Below, piece after piece: positions 22,787 through 29,987 of a stretch of DNA of 33,249 bases. Both the position numbers and the translations under genes were made by a program. Under the pieces are notes generated by a model. The model was not told the DNA's origin and did no database searches. It saw only the letters and a program-made list of their open reading frames with translations. This stretch comes from Bacillota bacterium (GTDB lineage: Bacteria; Bacillota; Clostridia; Lachnospirales; Lachnospiraceae): positions 1 to 33,249 of the forward strand of contig JAUNDN010000014.1 in NCBI GenBank assembly GCA_030526045.1, written 5' to 3'. Position 1 is the stretch's first letter, and each line of letters begins with the position of its first letter.

Positions 22787-23390
22787 AAAAATCGGAACGG
22801 TAGCGGCAAAAGTGAATATCATAGCAGTAGCAGGGTTTGCACTATCTATGCTGCTTGGAAGTAATTTTTTAGGCTACATAACCTCCATTTTCATTGCGCT
22901 CAGCTTTGTGCCGATGATGTGTACTCTCTGCTTTTTTGCAGGACAGGAGCGAAAAGCAGCCGGATATGTGTCCGTGGCATTTGCAACTATGTATGCAACA
23001 ATTATTTTACTGGTTTACTTTGCACAGTGTACGACGGTGCAGATGGGTGGACTTTCCAAGCAGGCTTCGGATCTATTAGATTATCAATCATATGGGCTGT
23101 TCTTTCATTATGACTTAATGGGATATGGGCTTATGGCACTGGCAACCTTTTTTGCAGGGCTTACAATCGATGTAAAGAACAGGGCGGATCGGTGGTTGAA
23201 GCTTCTCCTGATGATTCACGGTATCTTTTCAATTACCTGTTTTGTTATGCCGGTTCTGGGTGTGTTCTCAGCCGATATGCCGGGAGGATACTGGATTGGC
23301 GTAGCGCTGCTGGAGTTTTGGTGTATCTATTTCCTGCCTGTGGGGGGGATTGACACATTTGTATATTGCAAACAGGAAGGATTAAATTGA
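22779..23390 (+). CDS. Membrane protein, co-transcribed with tetR
   Basis: The 203-residue protein is very hydrophobic, with about six helices (KVNIIAVAGFALSMLLGSNF, FIALSFVPMMCTLCFFAG, VSVAFATMYATIILLVYF, LMGYGLMALATFFAGL, LLMIHGIFSITCFVMPVLG, and a final one to about residue 195). I recognise it only as a family of small clostridial integral membrane proteins often paired with TetR genes; no function is established. The start ATG at 22779 overlaps the tetR stop and follows GGGGGAGAAGG. Confidence 0.75.
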   Translation: MNKKIGTVAAKVNIIAVAGFALSMLLGSNFLGYITSIFIALSFVPMMCTLCFFAGQERKAAGYVSVAFATMYATIILLVYFAQCTTVQMGGLSKQASDLLDYQSYGLFFHYDLMGYGLMALATFFAGLTIDVKNRADRWLKLLLMIHGIFSITCFVMPVLGVFSADMPGGYWIGVALLEFWCIYFLPVGGIDTFVYCKQEGLN

Positions 23391-23438
23391 TATCCACAAG
23401 GTTTTCGATGTTAATTGATAGAAAAGAAATATGTGCTA

Positions 23439-23485
23439 TGGTATAATTTTCACTATATAGAAATGTAAAGCTTAGGAGGGATGTT
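23439..23485 (+). promoter_or_regulatory. Extended -10 promoter and strong ribosome binding site of the MFS leader
   Basis: TGGTATAAT (23439-23447) is a consensus extended -10; a -35-like TTGATA (23415-23420) is too distant at 21 bases. AGGAGGG (23474-23480) lies 5 bases before ATG 23486 of a short reading frame, much too strong a site to ignore. Confidence 0.55.
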
Positions 23486-23569
23486 ATGTTGTGCCACATG
23501 ATCATAGATTTGAGCAATTTACTCTGTACAAGGTCTGATGAATGGACGAAGCTTGTACAGAGTATATAG
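23486..23569 (+). CDS. Putative 27-residue leader peptide upstream of the MFS exporter
   Basis: The frame encodes MLCHMIIDLSNLLCTRSDEW plus seven more residues and ends at TAG 23567-23569, directly behind a promoter and AGGAGGG. Its second half is the first stem of the structured leader, the layout of ribosome-stalling leader peptides that induce resistance genes. No homologue is recognised by eye. Confidence 0.5.
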   Translation: MLCHMIIDLSNLLCTRSDEWTKLVQSI

Positions 23570-23656
23570 ACAACATGTGTAAAAATTCACAGTTGATTAA
23601 TTCGTCCACATTGGATTTTGTACTTATGGATAGTTGTATAACAAAAACATAAGGAG
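23520..23656 (+). promoter_or_regulatory. Candidate attenuator between leader peptide and MFS gene
   Basis: TACTCTGTACAAG (23520-23532) is perfectly complementary to CTTGTACAGAGTA (23552-23564), 13 bp with a 19-base loop. The loop contains TGGACGAA (23543-23550), exactly complementary to TTCGTCCA (23601-23608), so a second mutually exclusive pairing exists. Further on, CTTATG (23623-23628) can pair with CATAAG (23648-23653), which overlaps the MFS ribosome binding site AAGGAG (23651-23656). No U-tract, so translational rather than transcriptional attenuation is more likely. Confidence 0.55.
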
Positions 23657-23665
23657 ATAAATTCA

Positions 23666-24949
23666 ATGAATAATAATTTTAAAAGATATATTATATTTTG
23701 GCTCAGTCAGGCATTATCACAATTAGGAAGCTCTATGACCGCATTTGCATTGGTATTATGGGTATATACGAAAAGCGGCTCAGCAATGACAGTTTCTTTG
23801 ATGTCCTTTTTTAATTATGTACCCTATATTTTTGTGAGTTTGTTTGCAGGTGCTTTTGTAGATAATCATAGCAAAAAGAAAATCATGCTGGTATCAGATA
23901 GCTTAGCTGCCTTCTGCTCGGCTGCTATATTTGCATTGAGTGTAGCAGGCAACTTACAGATATGGCATATATATCTGATAAACTTTACGATAGGCTTTAT
24001 GAATGCTTTCCAAGGACCGGCATCCTCGGTGGCAATTGGAAAAATTGTACCAAAAGAGAAGCTGGCGCAGGTAAGCGGAATGAATTCCTTTTCCGGCAAT
24101 CTGGTAACAGTTCTGACACCGGTGCTGTCAGCATCCTTGTTCGCGCTGGGAGGGCTTAAGCTGATCTTAGTAATTGATTTATGCAGCTTTGTATTTGCTT
24201 TTCTGATATTACTTTTGGTACTTAGGATTCCAGAGGATATACAGCAAAAGCAGGCAAGGAAGTCTATGTTTGCCGGATGTGCGGAAGGATTCCGCTATTT
24301 AAGTGGTAACAGAGGAATCTTTATGATTATCATCACAATGGCACTGCTAAATTTTTTCTCCAGGCTAACCTACGAAAATATTTTGTCACCAATGATACTT
24401 GCAAGAAGTGGCAATAATAGCGTTGTATTGGGTGTTGTGAATGCAGTAATAGGAATTGGTGGAATCATAGGCGGTATTATTGTTTCAACCGGAAAAGTCA
24501 AAGGTAATAGCGTAAAAATGATTTATATGTCGGCTCTGTTTTCATTCTTATTTGGTGATGTGATAATGGGAGTAGGCAGAAATATGATAGCCTGGTCGTT
24601 TGCCGGACTGGCAGCAAGCCTTCCGATCGCCTTTATTAATGCCGGACAGATGCTGATTCTATACAAATATGTTCCCGAAAAAATGCAGGGAAGAATATTT
24701 GCAGTTCGAAATGCACTTCAATACAGTACAATTCCGGTAGGGATTCTTTTGGGAGGGTTATTGGCTGATTATGTATTTGAACCATTTATGAGGACAGAAA
24801 AGCCATTTGCCCAAATGCTTCATATAATTGTTGGAATGGGGGCAGGAAGCGGCATGGCTGTAATGTTCTTATGCACAGGATTATTTGGAGCAATATTTAG
24901 TTTTATTTCATACCATCAAAAGGTGATTCGGAATCTTGATACCGAATAG
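23666..24949 (+). CDS. MFS exporter of the DHA3 (Mef/EntS-like) type
   Basis: The 427-residue transporter has 12 predicted helices. The start KRYIIFWLSQALSQLGSSMT followed by FALVLWVYTKSGSAMTVSL and AGAFVDNHSKKKIMLVSD is the pattern of the DHA3 drug-efflux family that includes macrolide exporters and siderophore exporter EntS; the GDVDR-type cytoplasmic loop appears as FVDNHSKKKIM. The start is ATG 23666, 9 bases after AAGGAG. The regulated leader upstream suggests an inducible antibiotic exporter; the actual substrate cannot be told from the sequence. Confidence 0.87.
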   Translation: MNNNFKRYIIFWLSQALSQLGSSMTAFALVLWVYTKSGSAMTVSLMSFFNYVPYIFVSLFAGAFVDNHSKKKIMLVSDSLAAFCSAAIFALSVAGNLQIWHIYLINFTIGFMNAFQGPASSVAIGKIVPKEKLAQVSGMNSFSGNLVTVLTPVLSASLFALGGLKLILVIDLCSFVFAFLILLLVLRIPEDIQQKQARKSMFAGCAEGFRYLSGNRGIFMIIITMALLNFFSRLTYENILSPMILARSGNNSVVLGVVNAVIGIGGIIGGIIVSTGKVKGNSVKMIYMSALFSFLFGDVIMGVGRNMIAWSFAGLAASLPIAFINAGQMLILYKYVPEKMQGRIFAVRNALQYSTIPVGILLGGLLADYVFEPFMRTEKPFAQMLHIIVGMGAGSGMAVMFLCTGLFGAIFSFISYHQKVIRNLDTE

Positions 24950-24961
24950 CATATGATCTTC

Positions 24962-24986
24962 AAAGGGGCGATTATCTCGCCCCTTT
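24962..24986 (+). terminator. Hairpin terminator after the MFS gene
   Basis: AAAGGGGCGA (24962-24971), 5-base loop, TCGCCCCTTT (24977-24986): a perfect 10-bp stem 13 bases after the MFS stop. The U-tract is short (TTTC), so termination efficiency is uncertain. Confidence 0.7.
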
Positions 24987-25129
24987 CAGACTGTAGATAA
25001 AGCATGTTTATTAAATGAGTATATTTATGAATAAATATGCATCAGCTTATTTTTTATGTTATCATTGATGGTAAAGAAAGATTCATATTCTATGAATTTG
25101 ACAAATCGAAATTTGCAGAGGACAGCATT

Positions 25130-25497
25130 ATGGAAATAGAAAAAATCAAGCAAGATTTTTCAGTATGCAAAGTGAAGGATTATTCACTTGTAAACTTAAA
25201 TGCAGAATACAGCTTCATAGGGAAAACAGATGAGGAAAAATCCTTGGTATGCATTACAAGCGATGTTCCGCCAAATGTCATTCAACGTGATGATGGATGG
25301 AAAGGTTTTCGTATTCAAGGCATTTTAGATTTTTCTTTGATTGGAATACTATCTAAAATCGCAGCGCTTCTGGCAGAAAACAGTATTTCGATTTTTGCAA
25401 TTTCAACTTATAAACGGACTATGTTTTGATAAAAAAGGAGAATTATCAAAAGGCATTGGATATTCTCAAACACTCTGGTTATGAAATTGTAGAGTGA
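25130..25497 (+). pseudogene. ACT-domain protein with a C-terminal frameshift
   Basis: The frame from ATG 25130 (GAGG 8 bases upstream) gives a tandem ACT-type protein: FSVCKVKDYSLVNLNAEYSF, IGKTDEEKSLVCITSDVP, DDGWKGFRIQGILDFSLIGI, ENSISIFAISTY. These proteins normally continue with a TDYVLIK strand and a last helix. Here the frame ends at TGA 25427, while the shifted frame from about 25416 reads DYVLIKKENYQKALDILKHS and GYEIVE to a TGA at 25495-25497. This is one missing base near 25410-25418 (TATAAACGG). A longer start at 25037 lacks a ribosome binding site. Either a true decayed gene or a sequencing error. Confidence 0.75.
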
Positions 25498-25526
25498 AAA
25501 ATCGAGATTTGCGGAGGAAAAGGAAA

Positions 25527-26030
25527 GTGAAAAAGGCATTATTGGTAATTGATATGCAGAACGTATGCGTCGGAGCAAAACATTCATCGTACTTTAAGTA
25601 TGATAATAAGGAATTGATTCATGAGGTAAATAAAGCTATTGATGCCAACGAAAATAATCTGGTCGTTTATATTCAAAATGTGATGAAGAAAAATTTATTA
25701 AACAAACTTGCACCATTTCATGCGCATGAGGGAACAGAAGATATTGAATTAGTTAAAGAACTTCATATTGTATCCAATAATGTGTATATTAAATATGAAG
25801 GTAATGCGTTTTCTAACCCTGCGCTTAATGCTTTGTTAATAGAACATAATATTGAGTATGTGGAAGTAGTGGGGGTAGATGGTGGCGGGTGTGTTGCATT
25901 GACAGCATTAGGAGCTATAAAAGCGGGGTATAAAGTAATAGTTAATGAAAAGGCTATCGGAACAATGTTTGATAAAAACAGGGATAAATATTTTAAAAAA
26001 CTACGGGAAAAGGGTGCAGAATTTATTTAA
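25527..26030 (+). CDS. Isochorismatase-family cysteine hydrolase
   Basis: The 167-residue protein has the family triad: Asp in ALLVIDMQN (residue 9), Lys in NVYIKYEGNAFSNPAL (about residue 101), and Cys in GGGCVALTALGA (about residue 134). It belongs to the nicotinamidase/isochorismatase superfamily that hydrolyses amide or vinyl-ether bonds; substrate unknown. The start is GTG 25527, after GGAGG (25513-25517), in preference to an upstream GTG at 25494 that overlaps the ACT frame. It is on the same strand, 29 bases after the ACT pseudogene. Confidence 0.85.
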   Translation: MKKALLVIDMQNVCVGAKHSSYFKYDNKELIHEVNKAIDANENNLVVYIQNVMKKNLLNKLAPFHAHEGTEDIELVKELHIVSNNVYIKYEGNAFSNPALNALLIEHNIEYVEVVGVDGGGCVALTALGAIKAGYKVIVNEKAIGTMFDKNRDKYFKKLREKGAEFI

Positions 26031-26074
26031 ACAACTTCTAGTTTTTTGAGATGGCGATAGACAGGAAGCACGGA

Positions 26075-26142
26075 AGGTGCGGGTTTGCGAGTCTGCAACC
26101 GGACAGAAGAAAACCAAGCGACGCCGAAGGCAGCATTTGGTT
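26075..26142 (+). repeat. Structured intergenic element of unknown nature
   Basis: Two adjacent hairpins: GGTTTGC/GCAACC (26082-26088 and 26095-26100, one bulge) and AACCAA/TTGGTT (26112-26117 and 26137-26142) with an inner GCC-GAA-GGC. There is no T-run, so it is not an obvious terminator. It could be a REP-like repeat or an RNA element. Confidence 0.4.
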
Positions 26143-26170
26143 TGTGAATTTGCAATAATGAGGGGGAACT

Positions 26171-27436
26171 ATGAAAATACGAACGAGAGAAATGCCTTAT
26201 GACAAGGTACTGGCGCTGCCGCGTAGCTCACATGAAAAACCAAGAAAGCAGAGTGTAATATTCAGAATGCTGATGAAAGTATTATCCTTCTGTGACTTGT
26301 CTAGGATTGGCTTTGAATATCGGAAAATCGGAATGGAAAAGCTTGCACCCGGGCAGCCCTGCCTGATTCTGATGAATCATTCCTGCTTTCTGGATCTGGA
26401 AATAATAGCGGATCTTTTTTATGACCGGCCGTATCAGATTATTTGTACATTGGATGGATTTGTAGGAAAAAAGTGGCTGATGCGCATGCTTGGCTGCATT
26501 CCAACCAAAAAATTCATATCGGATCCTGTTCTTGTACGCGATATGGTCTATGCGGTGAGGACGTTAAAGAGCTCTGTTGTCATGTATCCGGAGGCAAGCT
26601 ACAGCTTTGACGGAACGGCGACTGCGTTACCCGATAGCATCGGGAAATGTATTAAACTGCTGCAGGTACCTGTCGTTATGGTGCGTTCCTATGGCGCTTT
26701 TCTGCGTAATCCCTTGTATAACAATTTGCAGGTACGCAAGGTAAAGGTCAGCGCTGAGGTGGAATATCTTTTTTCACCGGAGGATATTAAGAATAAATCA
26801 GCACAGGAGTTGAAGGAAATTCTGGATGAACATTTTTCCTTTGATCATTTTAGATGGCAGCAGGAAAACCAGGTCCGAATTACAGAGAAATTTCGTGCAG
26901 ACAGCCTAAACAGGGTATTGTATAAATGCCCAAATTGTCTGACAGAGGGAAAGATGATTGGAGAGGGGATTTATCTTACCTGCGGAAGCTGCCATAAGAA
27001 GTATGAGTTAACAGAGTATGGGTTTATGAAGGCCGTGGAGGGAAAAACGGAAATTCCTCATATCCCGGACTGGTATCGTTGGGAAAGAGAATGTGTGAAA
27101 AAGGAACTTCAGGATGGAACCTATCGATTGGAGCGCCAGGTTGATATCTATATGATGGTGGACTCCAGTGCGGTTTATAAGGTTGGAGAGGGAGTGCTGC
27201 AGCATACCGGAGCAGGATTTCACCTGACCGGCTGTGACGGAAAGTTGAATTATACACAGACTCCGGAAAGCTCCTACAGTCTTTATTCTGATTTTTATTG
27301 GTATGAGATTGGTGATGTAATCTGTATCGGAGACGCTGCCACTCAGTATTATTGCTTCCCGAAAGGGACAGGGGATATCGTTGCAAAAACAAGGCTGGCA
27401 GCAGAGGAACTATATAAACTCACAAAAGCGGTATAA
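26171..27436 (+). CDS. 1-acyl-glycerol-3-phosphate acyltransferase-like protein with zinc-ribbon extension
   Basis: The 421-residue protein has the PlsC-type catalytic motif NHSCFLD (residues 69-75; His70 and Asp75) and the substrate motif PEASYSFDGT (140-149). Typical AGPATs are about 240 residues; this one continues with a zinc-ribbon-like segment (Cys253, Cys256, Cys271, Cys274) and about 140 more residues of an uncharacterised C-terminal domain. It likely acylates a lysophospholipid or related glycerol phosphate at the membrane; the extension may bind another substrate or a partner. GAGGGGG lies 5 bases before the ATG. It is convergent with the YczE-like gene 3 bases away. Confidence 0.85.
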   Translation: MKIRTREMPYDKVLALPRSSHEKPRKQSVIFRMLMKVLSFCDLSRIGFEYRKIGMEKLAPGQPCLILMNHSCFLDLEIIADLFYDRPYQIICTLDGFVGKKWLMRMLGCIPTKKFISDPVLVRDMVYAVRTLKSSVVMYPEASYSFDGTATALPDSIGKCIKLLQVPVVMVRSYGAFLRNPLYNNLQVRKVKVSAEVEYLFSPEDIKNKSAQELKEILDEHFSFDHFRWQQENQVRITEKFRADSLNRVLYKCPNCLTEGKMIGEGIYLTCGSCHKKYELTEYGFMKAVEGKTEIPHIPDWYRWERECVKKELQDGTYRLERQVDIYMMVDSSAVYKVGEGVLQHTGAGFHLTGCDGKLNYTQTPESSYSLYSDFYWYEIGDVICIGDAATQYYCFPKGTGDIVAKTRLAAEELYKLTKAV

Positions 27437-27439
27437 ATT

Positions 27440-28063
27440 TTATGGAATCAGTTTATTAATGATATGTTTCTGCGTATAAGCAATTGCAGGACCAAAGGCA
27501 AAGGCCATGATGACCGTTACAATCCCGGCTTTCGAACCAAGTATAAAACCAAGAATGAAAACGCTGATATCCCAGCCCATCCGAACTACCTTGAAGGACA
27601 GCTTGTTAATTTTTCTATGAAGAATGAAGGGGATTGCATCATAGGGAGCGGTTCCCTGCTGGATAGAAATATAGATAGATGCCGCCAGAATGAAGAGAGC
27701 AAGGATGGGGAAGGTGATCAATATCCTTGCAACCATATTCTGAAAGAGGGCGTCGGATAGCAGCTTATGATTCAACCATGAGAAAAAGTCGAAGCTGTAA
27801 CCCACCAGGAACATATTGGCGATAGTGCCCCAGCCAATTTGATCCTTTGCAAACAGAAATACAAAGATAAACAGCACGGAATTAAAGAGTGCCTGCCAGT
27901 TGCCCAGGGAAATATGTAACAGATCTGCCATGCCTAGGTTAAACATGGTGCAGGGATCTGTGCCGAGAGCAGTGCGGTCTAGAAAGGACAGACAAAAGCC
28001 CATCGTAACGACGGACAGGATCAGCCACATAAATTCTATTTTTGTAATACTTTTGAATTTCAT
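27440..28063 (-). CDS. YczE/YyaS/YitT-like membrane protein
   Basis: The 207-residue protein has five hydrophobic helices (FMWLILSVVTMGFCLSFLDR, ALFNSVLFIFVFLFA, ANMFLVGYSFDF, ILITFPILALFILAASIYIS, and a C-terminal GWDISVFILGFILGS and IVTVIMAFAFGPAI). The repeated G-T-DP-like segment (GTDPCTMF, GTAPYDAIPF) places it in the YczE/YitT-like superfamily of transport-type membrane proteins of unknown substrate. The ATG is 10 bases from GAGG. Transcription faces away from the stem-loop region upstream. Confidence 0.78.
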   Translation of the reverse strand: MKFKSITKIEFMWLILSVVTMGFCLSFLDRTALGTDPCTMFNLGMADLLHISLGNWQALFNSVLFIFVFLFAKDQIGWGTIANMFLVGYSFDFFSWLNHKLLSDALFQNMVARILITFPILALFILAASIYISIQQGTAPYDAIPFILHRKINKLSFKVVRMGWDISVFILGFILGSKAGIVTVIMAFAFGPAIAYTQKHIINKLIP

Positions 28064-28275
28064 AGATCAAAACCTCGCTTCCTGAACATTATACAGGATA
28101 GAGTATTTCATGTCTATGAATTACAGGATTGAAAAAGGGATTTTTTATCTTGTTTTTTTCTGCACATTTCTAATTACTTAAGGAAACGAGGAGACTAGTT
28201 GATAAACTGAAATTTGACGCGTTTTTCTGCATGTAATGACCCAATCAAGTTACATAACCTACAGTTCTGGAAGCA
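28064..28275 (+). other. Upstream region of the YczE-like gene, no gene seen
   Basis: AT-rich DNA upstream of the minus-strand yczE-like gene. I found no good plus-strand promoter with both -35 and -10; TTGACG at 28214-28219 has no matching -10. A minus-strand frame at 28195-28440 reads through the repeats and is not believed. Confidence 0.35.
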
Positions 28276-28514
28276 GACGGGACATAGAAGTGGAAAATGG
28301 TGAAAAAAGCCACGCGGTGAAAGCGTGTGGTATGGCGCAGGAGCAAGAAATGGCATTAAAAACCACGCGGTGCGGGGCACAGGAGAGGAAAAGTGATGAA
28401 AAAGCCACGCACTTGGGAACTGGGTGGGGCATAGAAGCAAGGGAATGTGATATATGCCCCGCAGTTAGGAATAGGCAGGGCGTAGAAGTTGAAAACTGTC
28501 ATATATGCCCCATC
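28276..28514 (+). repeat. Tandem array of five degenerate stem-loop units
   Basis: Five units of about 40 bases start near 28276, 28330, 28370, 28422 and 28474. The purine-rich interior is similar in all (GCATAGAAG, GGAAAATG, then A-rich), but the stems differ and still pair: CGTGTGGT/ACCACGCG (28324-28331, 28362-28369), GTGCGGGGC/GCCACGCAC (28370-28378, 28404-28412, one mismatch), GGGGCATA/TATGCCCC (28426-28433, 28453-28460) and GGGCGTA/TATGCCC (28478-28484, 28504-28510). The first unit has only a poor stem. A plus-strand terminator follows at 28545, so the array may be the body of a non-coding RNA, or a palindromic repeat cluster. Confidence 0.6.
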
Positions 28515-28544
28515 ATGTGGAATAGATGAAACAGAAATGACATT

Positions 28545-28567
28545 GGCGCGTAAGCGCCTCCTTTTTT
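28545..28567 (+). terminator. Rho-independent terminator after the stem-loop array
   Basis: GGCGC-GTAA-GCGCC (28545-28558) then TCC and TTTTTT (28562-28567). It faces the plus strand, where no protein gene lies upstream for at least 1 kb, so it would end a transcript from the repeat array. It abuts the stop of the convergent S24-like regulator. Confidence 0.7.
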
Positions 28568-29252
28568 ATGCGCGGATAATTCCGATACAAGTACCGATGC
28601 AGTCAAACTCATCCATTCGCCGTAAAAGAATATCAAATCCCCTGCCATTCAGGCATTTGAGGCAATAACCATCCTCTTCTTCCGTGAATTTTCGAAGAAA
28701 GGCTTTATCGTCTTTCATGAATACGGCTATTTCTCCGTTTTCAGGGAAGCGGTTGGCAAATAAAATCCGATCATTCTTGCAAAAGACAGGAGTAAAATGA
28801 TTTGTAGTAATTTCAATGGCAAGATATGCATCGGGAAGAACGGTTTCCACATCAATAACATCATTGCTGCAAAAAGGGATAACATCTCCCCTACTTCCTA
28901 TAGGAATCAGGCAGGGAATTTTGTGCTTATCAGGAGTTTCCCGCTCCAATTTTGAAATTTTCGATTCATATTTAGCCACCAATTGTATAATACTTTTTCC
29001 GTGCACCCCGCACTTTCGGTAATATTTTATGACAGACGTTTCGTCAGGATCGTAGATAGAGCATCCCATCAGATAGTTAACACTCACATGGAGAGCCTTA
29101 GAAATAGCCAAAACTGTAGATATCTTCGGATCAGTTACCTTACCGTAATAGATATTTCGCACAGTCTCAATGGGAACGCCGGAAATGTCTGACAATTGCT
29201 GGACTGTAATATTGTTTGAGAACAATAGTTCCTTTAAAACATCGTTTATCAG
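28566..29252 (-). CDS. XRE-family regulator with S24/LexA-like C-terminus lacking the catalytic Ser
   Basis: The protein has an N-terminal helix-turn-helix (VQQLSDISGVPIETVRNIYY, then PKISTVLAISKALHVSVNYLMG) and a C-terminal S24-like fold. In LexA/CI the Ser is in a DSM-type motif before the P; here that segment reads TTNHFTPVF, so the Ser position is Asn, while KAFLRKF could still offer Lys. It should bind DNA without self-cleavage. The only ATG/GTG/TTG start, TTG at 29225 (AAAGGA upstream), would drop helix 1; in-frame codons back to CTG 29252 encode INDVLKELLFSNN, and AAAGGGG lies 7 bases before that CTG. I therefore give 29252. It is divergent from the Spo0A-C gene. Confidence 0.72.
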   Translation of the reverse strand: MINDVLKELLFSNNITVQQLSDISGVPIETVRNIYYGKVTDPKISTVLAISKALHVSVNYLMGCSIYDPDETSVIKYYRKCGVHGKSIIQLVAKYESKISKLERETPDKHKIPCLIPIGSRGDVIPFCSNDVIDVETVLPDAYLAIEITTNHFTPVFCKNDRILFANRFPENGEIAVFMKDDKAFLRKFTEEEDGYCLKCLNGRGFDILLRRMDEFDCIGTCIGIIRA

Positions 29253-29280
29253 AATACCACCCCTTTGTCACAGAAGACAC

Positions 29281-29358
29281 AAAACAATTTGTTTTTTATG
29301 GGAAAAATGTTACTCCAAATATTTGTTTTTGTCAATTCATCCTATATGATTCTTTATA
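29281..29358 (+). promoter_or_regulatory. Shared divergent control region of S24-like regulator and Spo0A-C protein
   Basis: Two dyads: AAAACAATTTGTTTT (29281-29295, 7-bp arms) and CAAATATTTG (29316-29325), both next to an ATTTGTTTTT run. A plus-strand promoter is TTGTCA (29329-29334), 18 bases, TTTATA (29353-29358), with AAGGAG 6 bases before ATG 29401. The dyads are candidate operators for the divergent regulator. Confidence 0.5.
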
Positions 29359-29400
29359 TATACATTATTTTTAAAAAATTTGTGGAAAAAGGAGAGAATT

Positions 29401-29805
29401 ATGGAAAACAGGGAGAGGGATTGTCCAGACAAGTTTGGTGATGCAAAGATACAGGATATTTTGTTAAACATTGGTATTCCGGCAAATATTTATGGTTTCT
29501 TGTACATAACCTATGCACTTCAGCTGATTGATCAGGATCCGGAGTATATGTATCATGTTACCAAATATCTTTATGTCAGCATTGCCAAGAAATTCAAGAC
29601 AACAACCAGTAGTGTGGAAAGATCCATCAGACATGCAATTTCAGTCGGATGGTTAAAGGGGGATATCGAGTACACAAACAGGATGTTCAGAAACAGTATT
29701 AACTCTAAGAAGGGGGTTCCTACGAACTCTCAATTTCTTGCCCGCCTCTATTATTATGTTAAGAATGAGGACGATGAGACAAGAGTGCTTATCCATAATG
29801 CTTAG
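29401..29805 (+). CDS. Stand-alone Spo0A-type DNA-binding domain protein
   Basis: The 134-residue protein aligns from end to end with the C-terminal DNA-binding domain of Spo0A: KIQDILLNIGIPANIYGFLY, ALQLIDQDPEYMYHVTKYLY, IAKKFKTTTSSVERSIRHAI, SVGWLKG and GVPTNSQFLARL. SVERSIRHAI corresponds to the recognition helix region. It has no receiver domain, so phosphorylation cannot control it as in Spo0A; control is presumably by expression. It should bind 0A-box-like DNA (TGTCGAA in Spo0A). Divergent from the S24-like regulator. AAGGAG is 6 bases before ATG 29401. Confidence 0.88.
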   Translation: MENRERDCPDKFGDAKIQDILLNIGIPANIYGFLYITYALQLIDQDPEYMYHVTKYLYVSIAKKFKTTTSSVERSIRHAISVGWLKGDIEYTNRMFRNSINSKKGVPTNSQFLARLYYYVKNEDDETRVLIHNA

Positions 29806-29853
29806 TCAGTATTATGTGATCGACAGAAATGTTGAGGTTAAGAAGATGACAAT

Positions 29854-29892
29854 AGCCAGTGCTATCCGAAGGGAAAGGGTACTGGCTTTTTT
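29854..29892 (+). terminator. Terminator after the Spo0A-C gene
   Basis: AGCCAGT (29854-29860) pairs with ACTGGCT (29881-29887), the stem extending partly inward around CTATCC/GGGT, followed by six T's (29887-29892). Confidence 0.7.
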
Positions 29893-29987
29893 GCCGGCTA
29901 TAGAATGAATAATCAGTTCGTTGCGGGACGACGGGGCATGTGTTAATATTGAAAAATAGAAATTACGTTTCAGAAAAGAGATTAGCT

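Noticed and set aside
28195-28440. An 81-residue minus-strand reading frame over the stem-loop array
   Set aside because: It is rich in Pro, Phe and His because it translates the repeats, has no ribosome binding site, and the structure signal is at the RNA or DNA level.
28276-28514. CRISPR array
   Set aside because: Units are degenerate and contiguous; there are no identical repeats separated by unique spacers and no cas genes.
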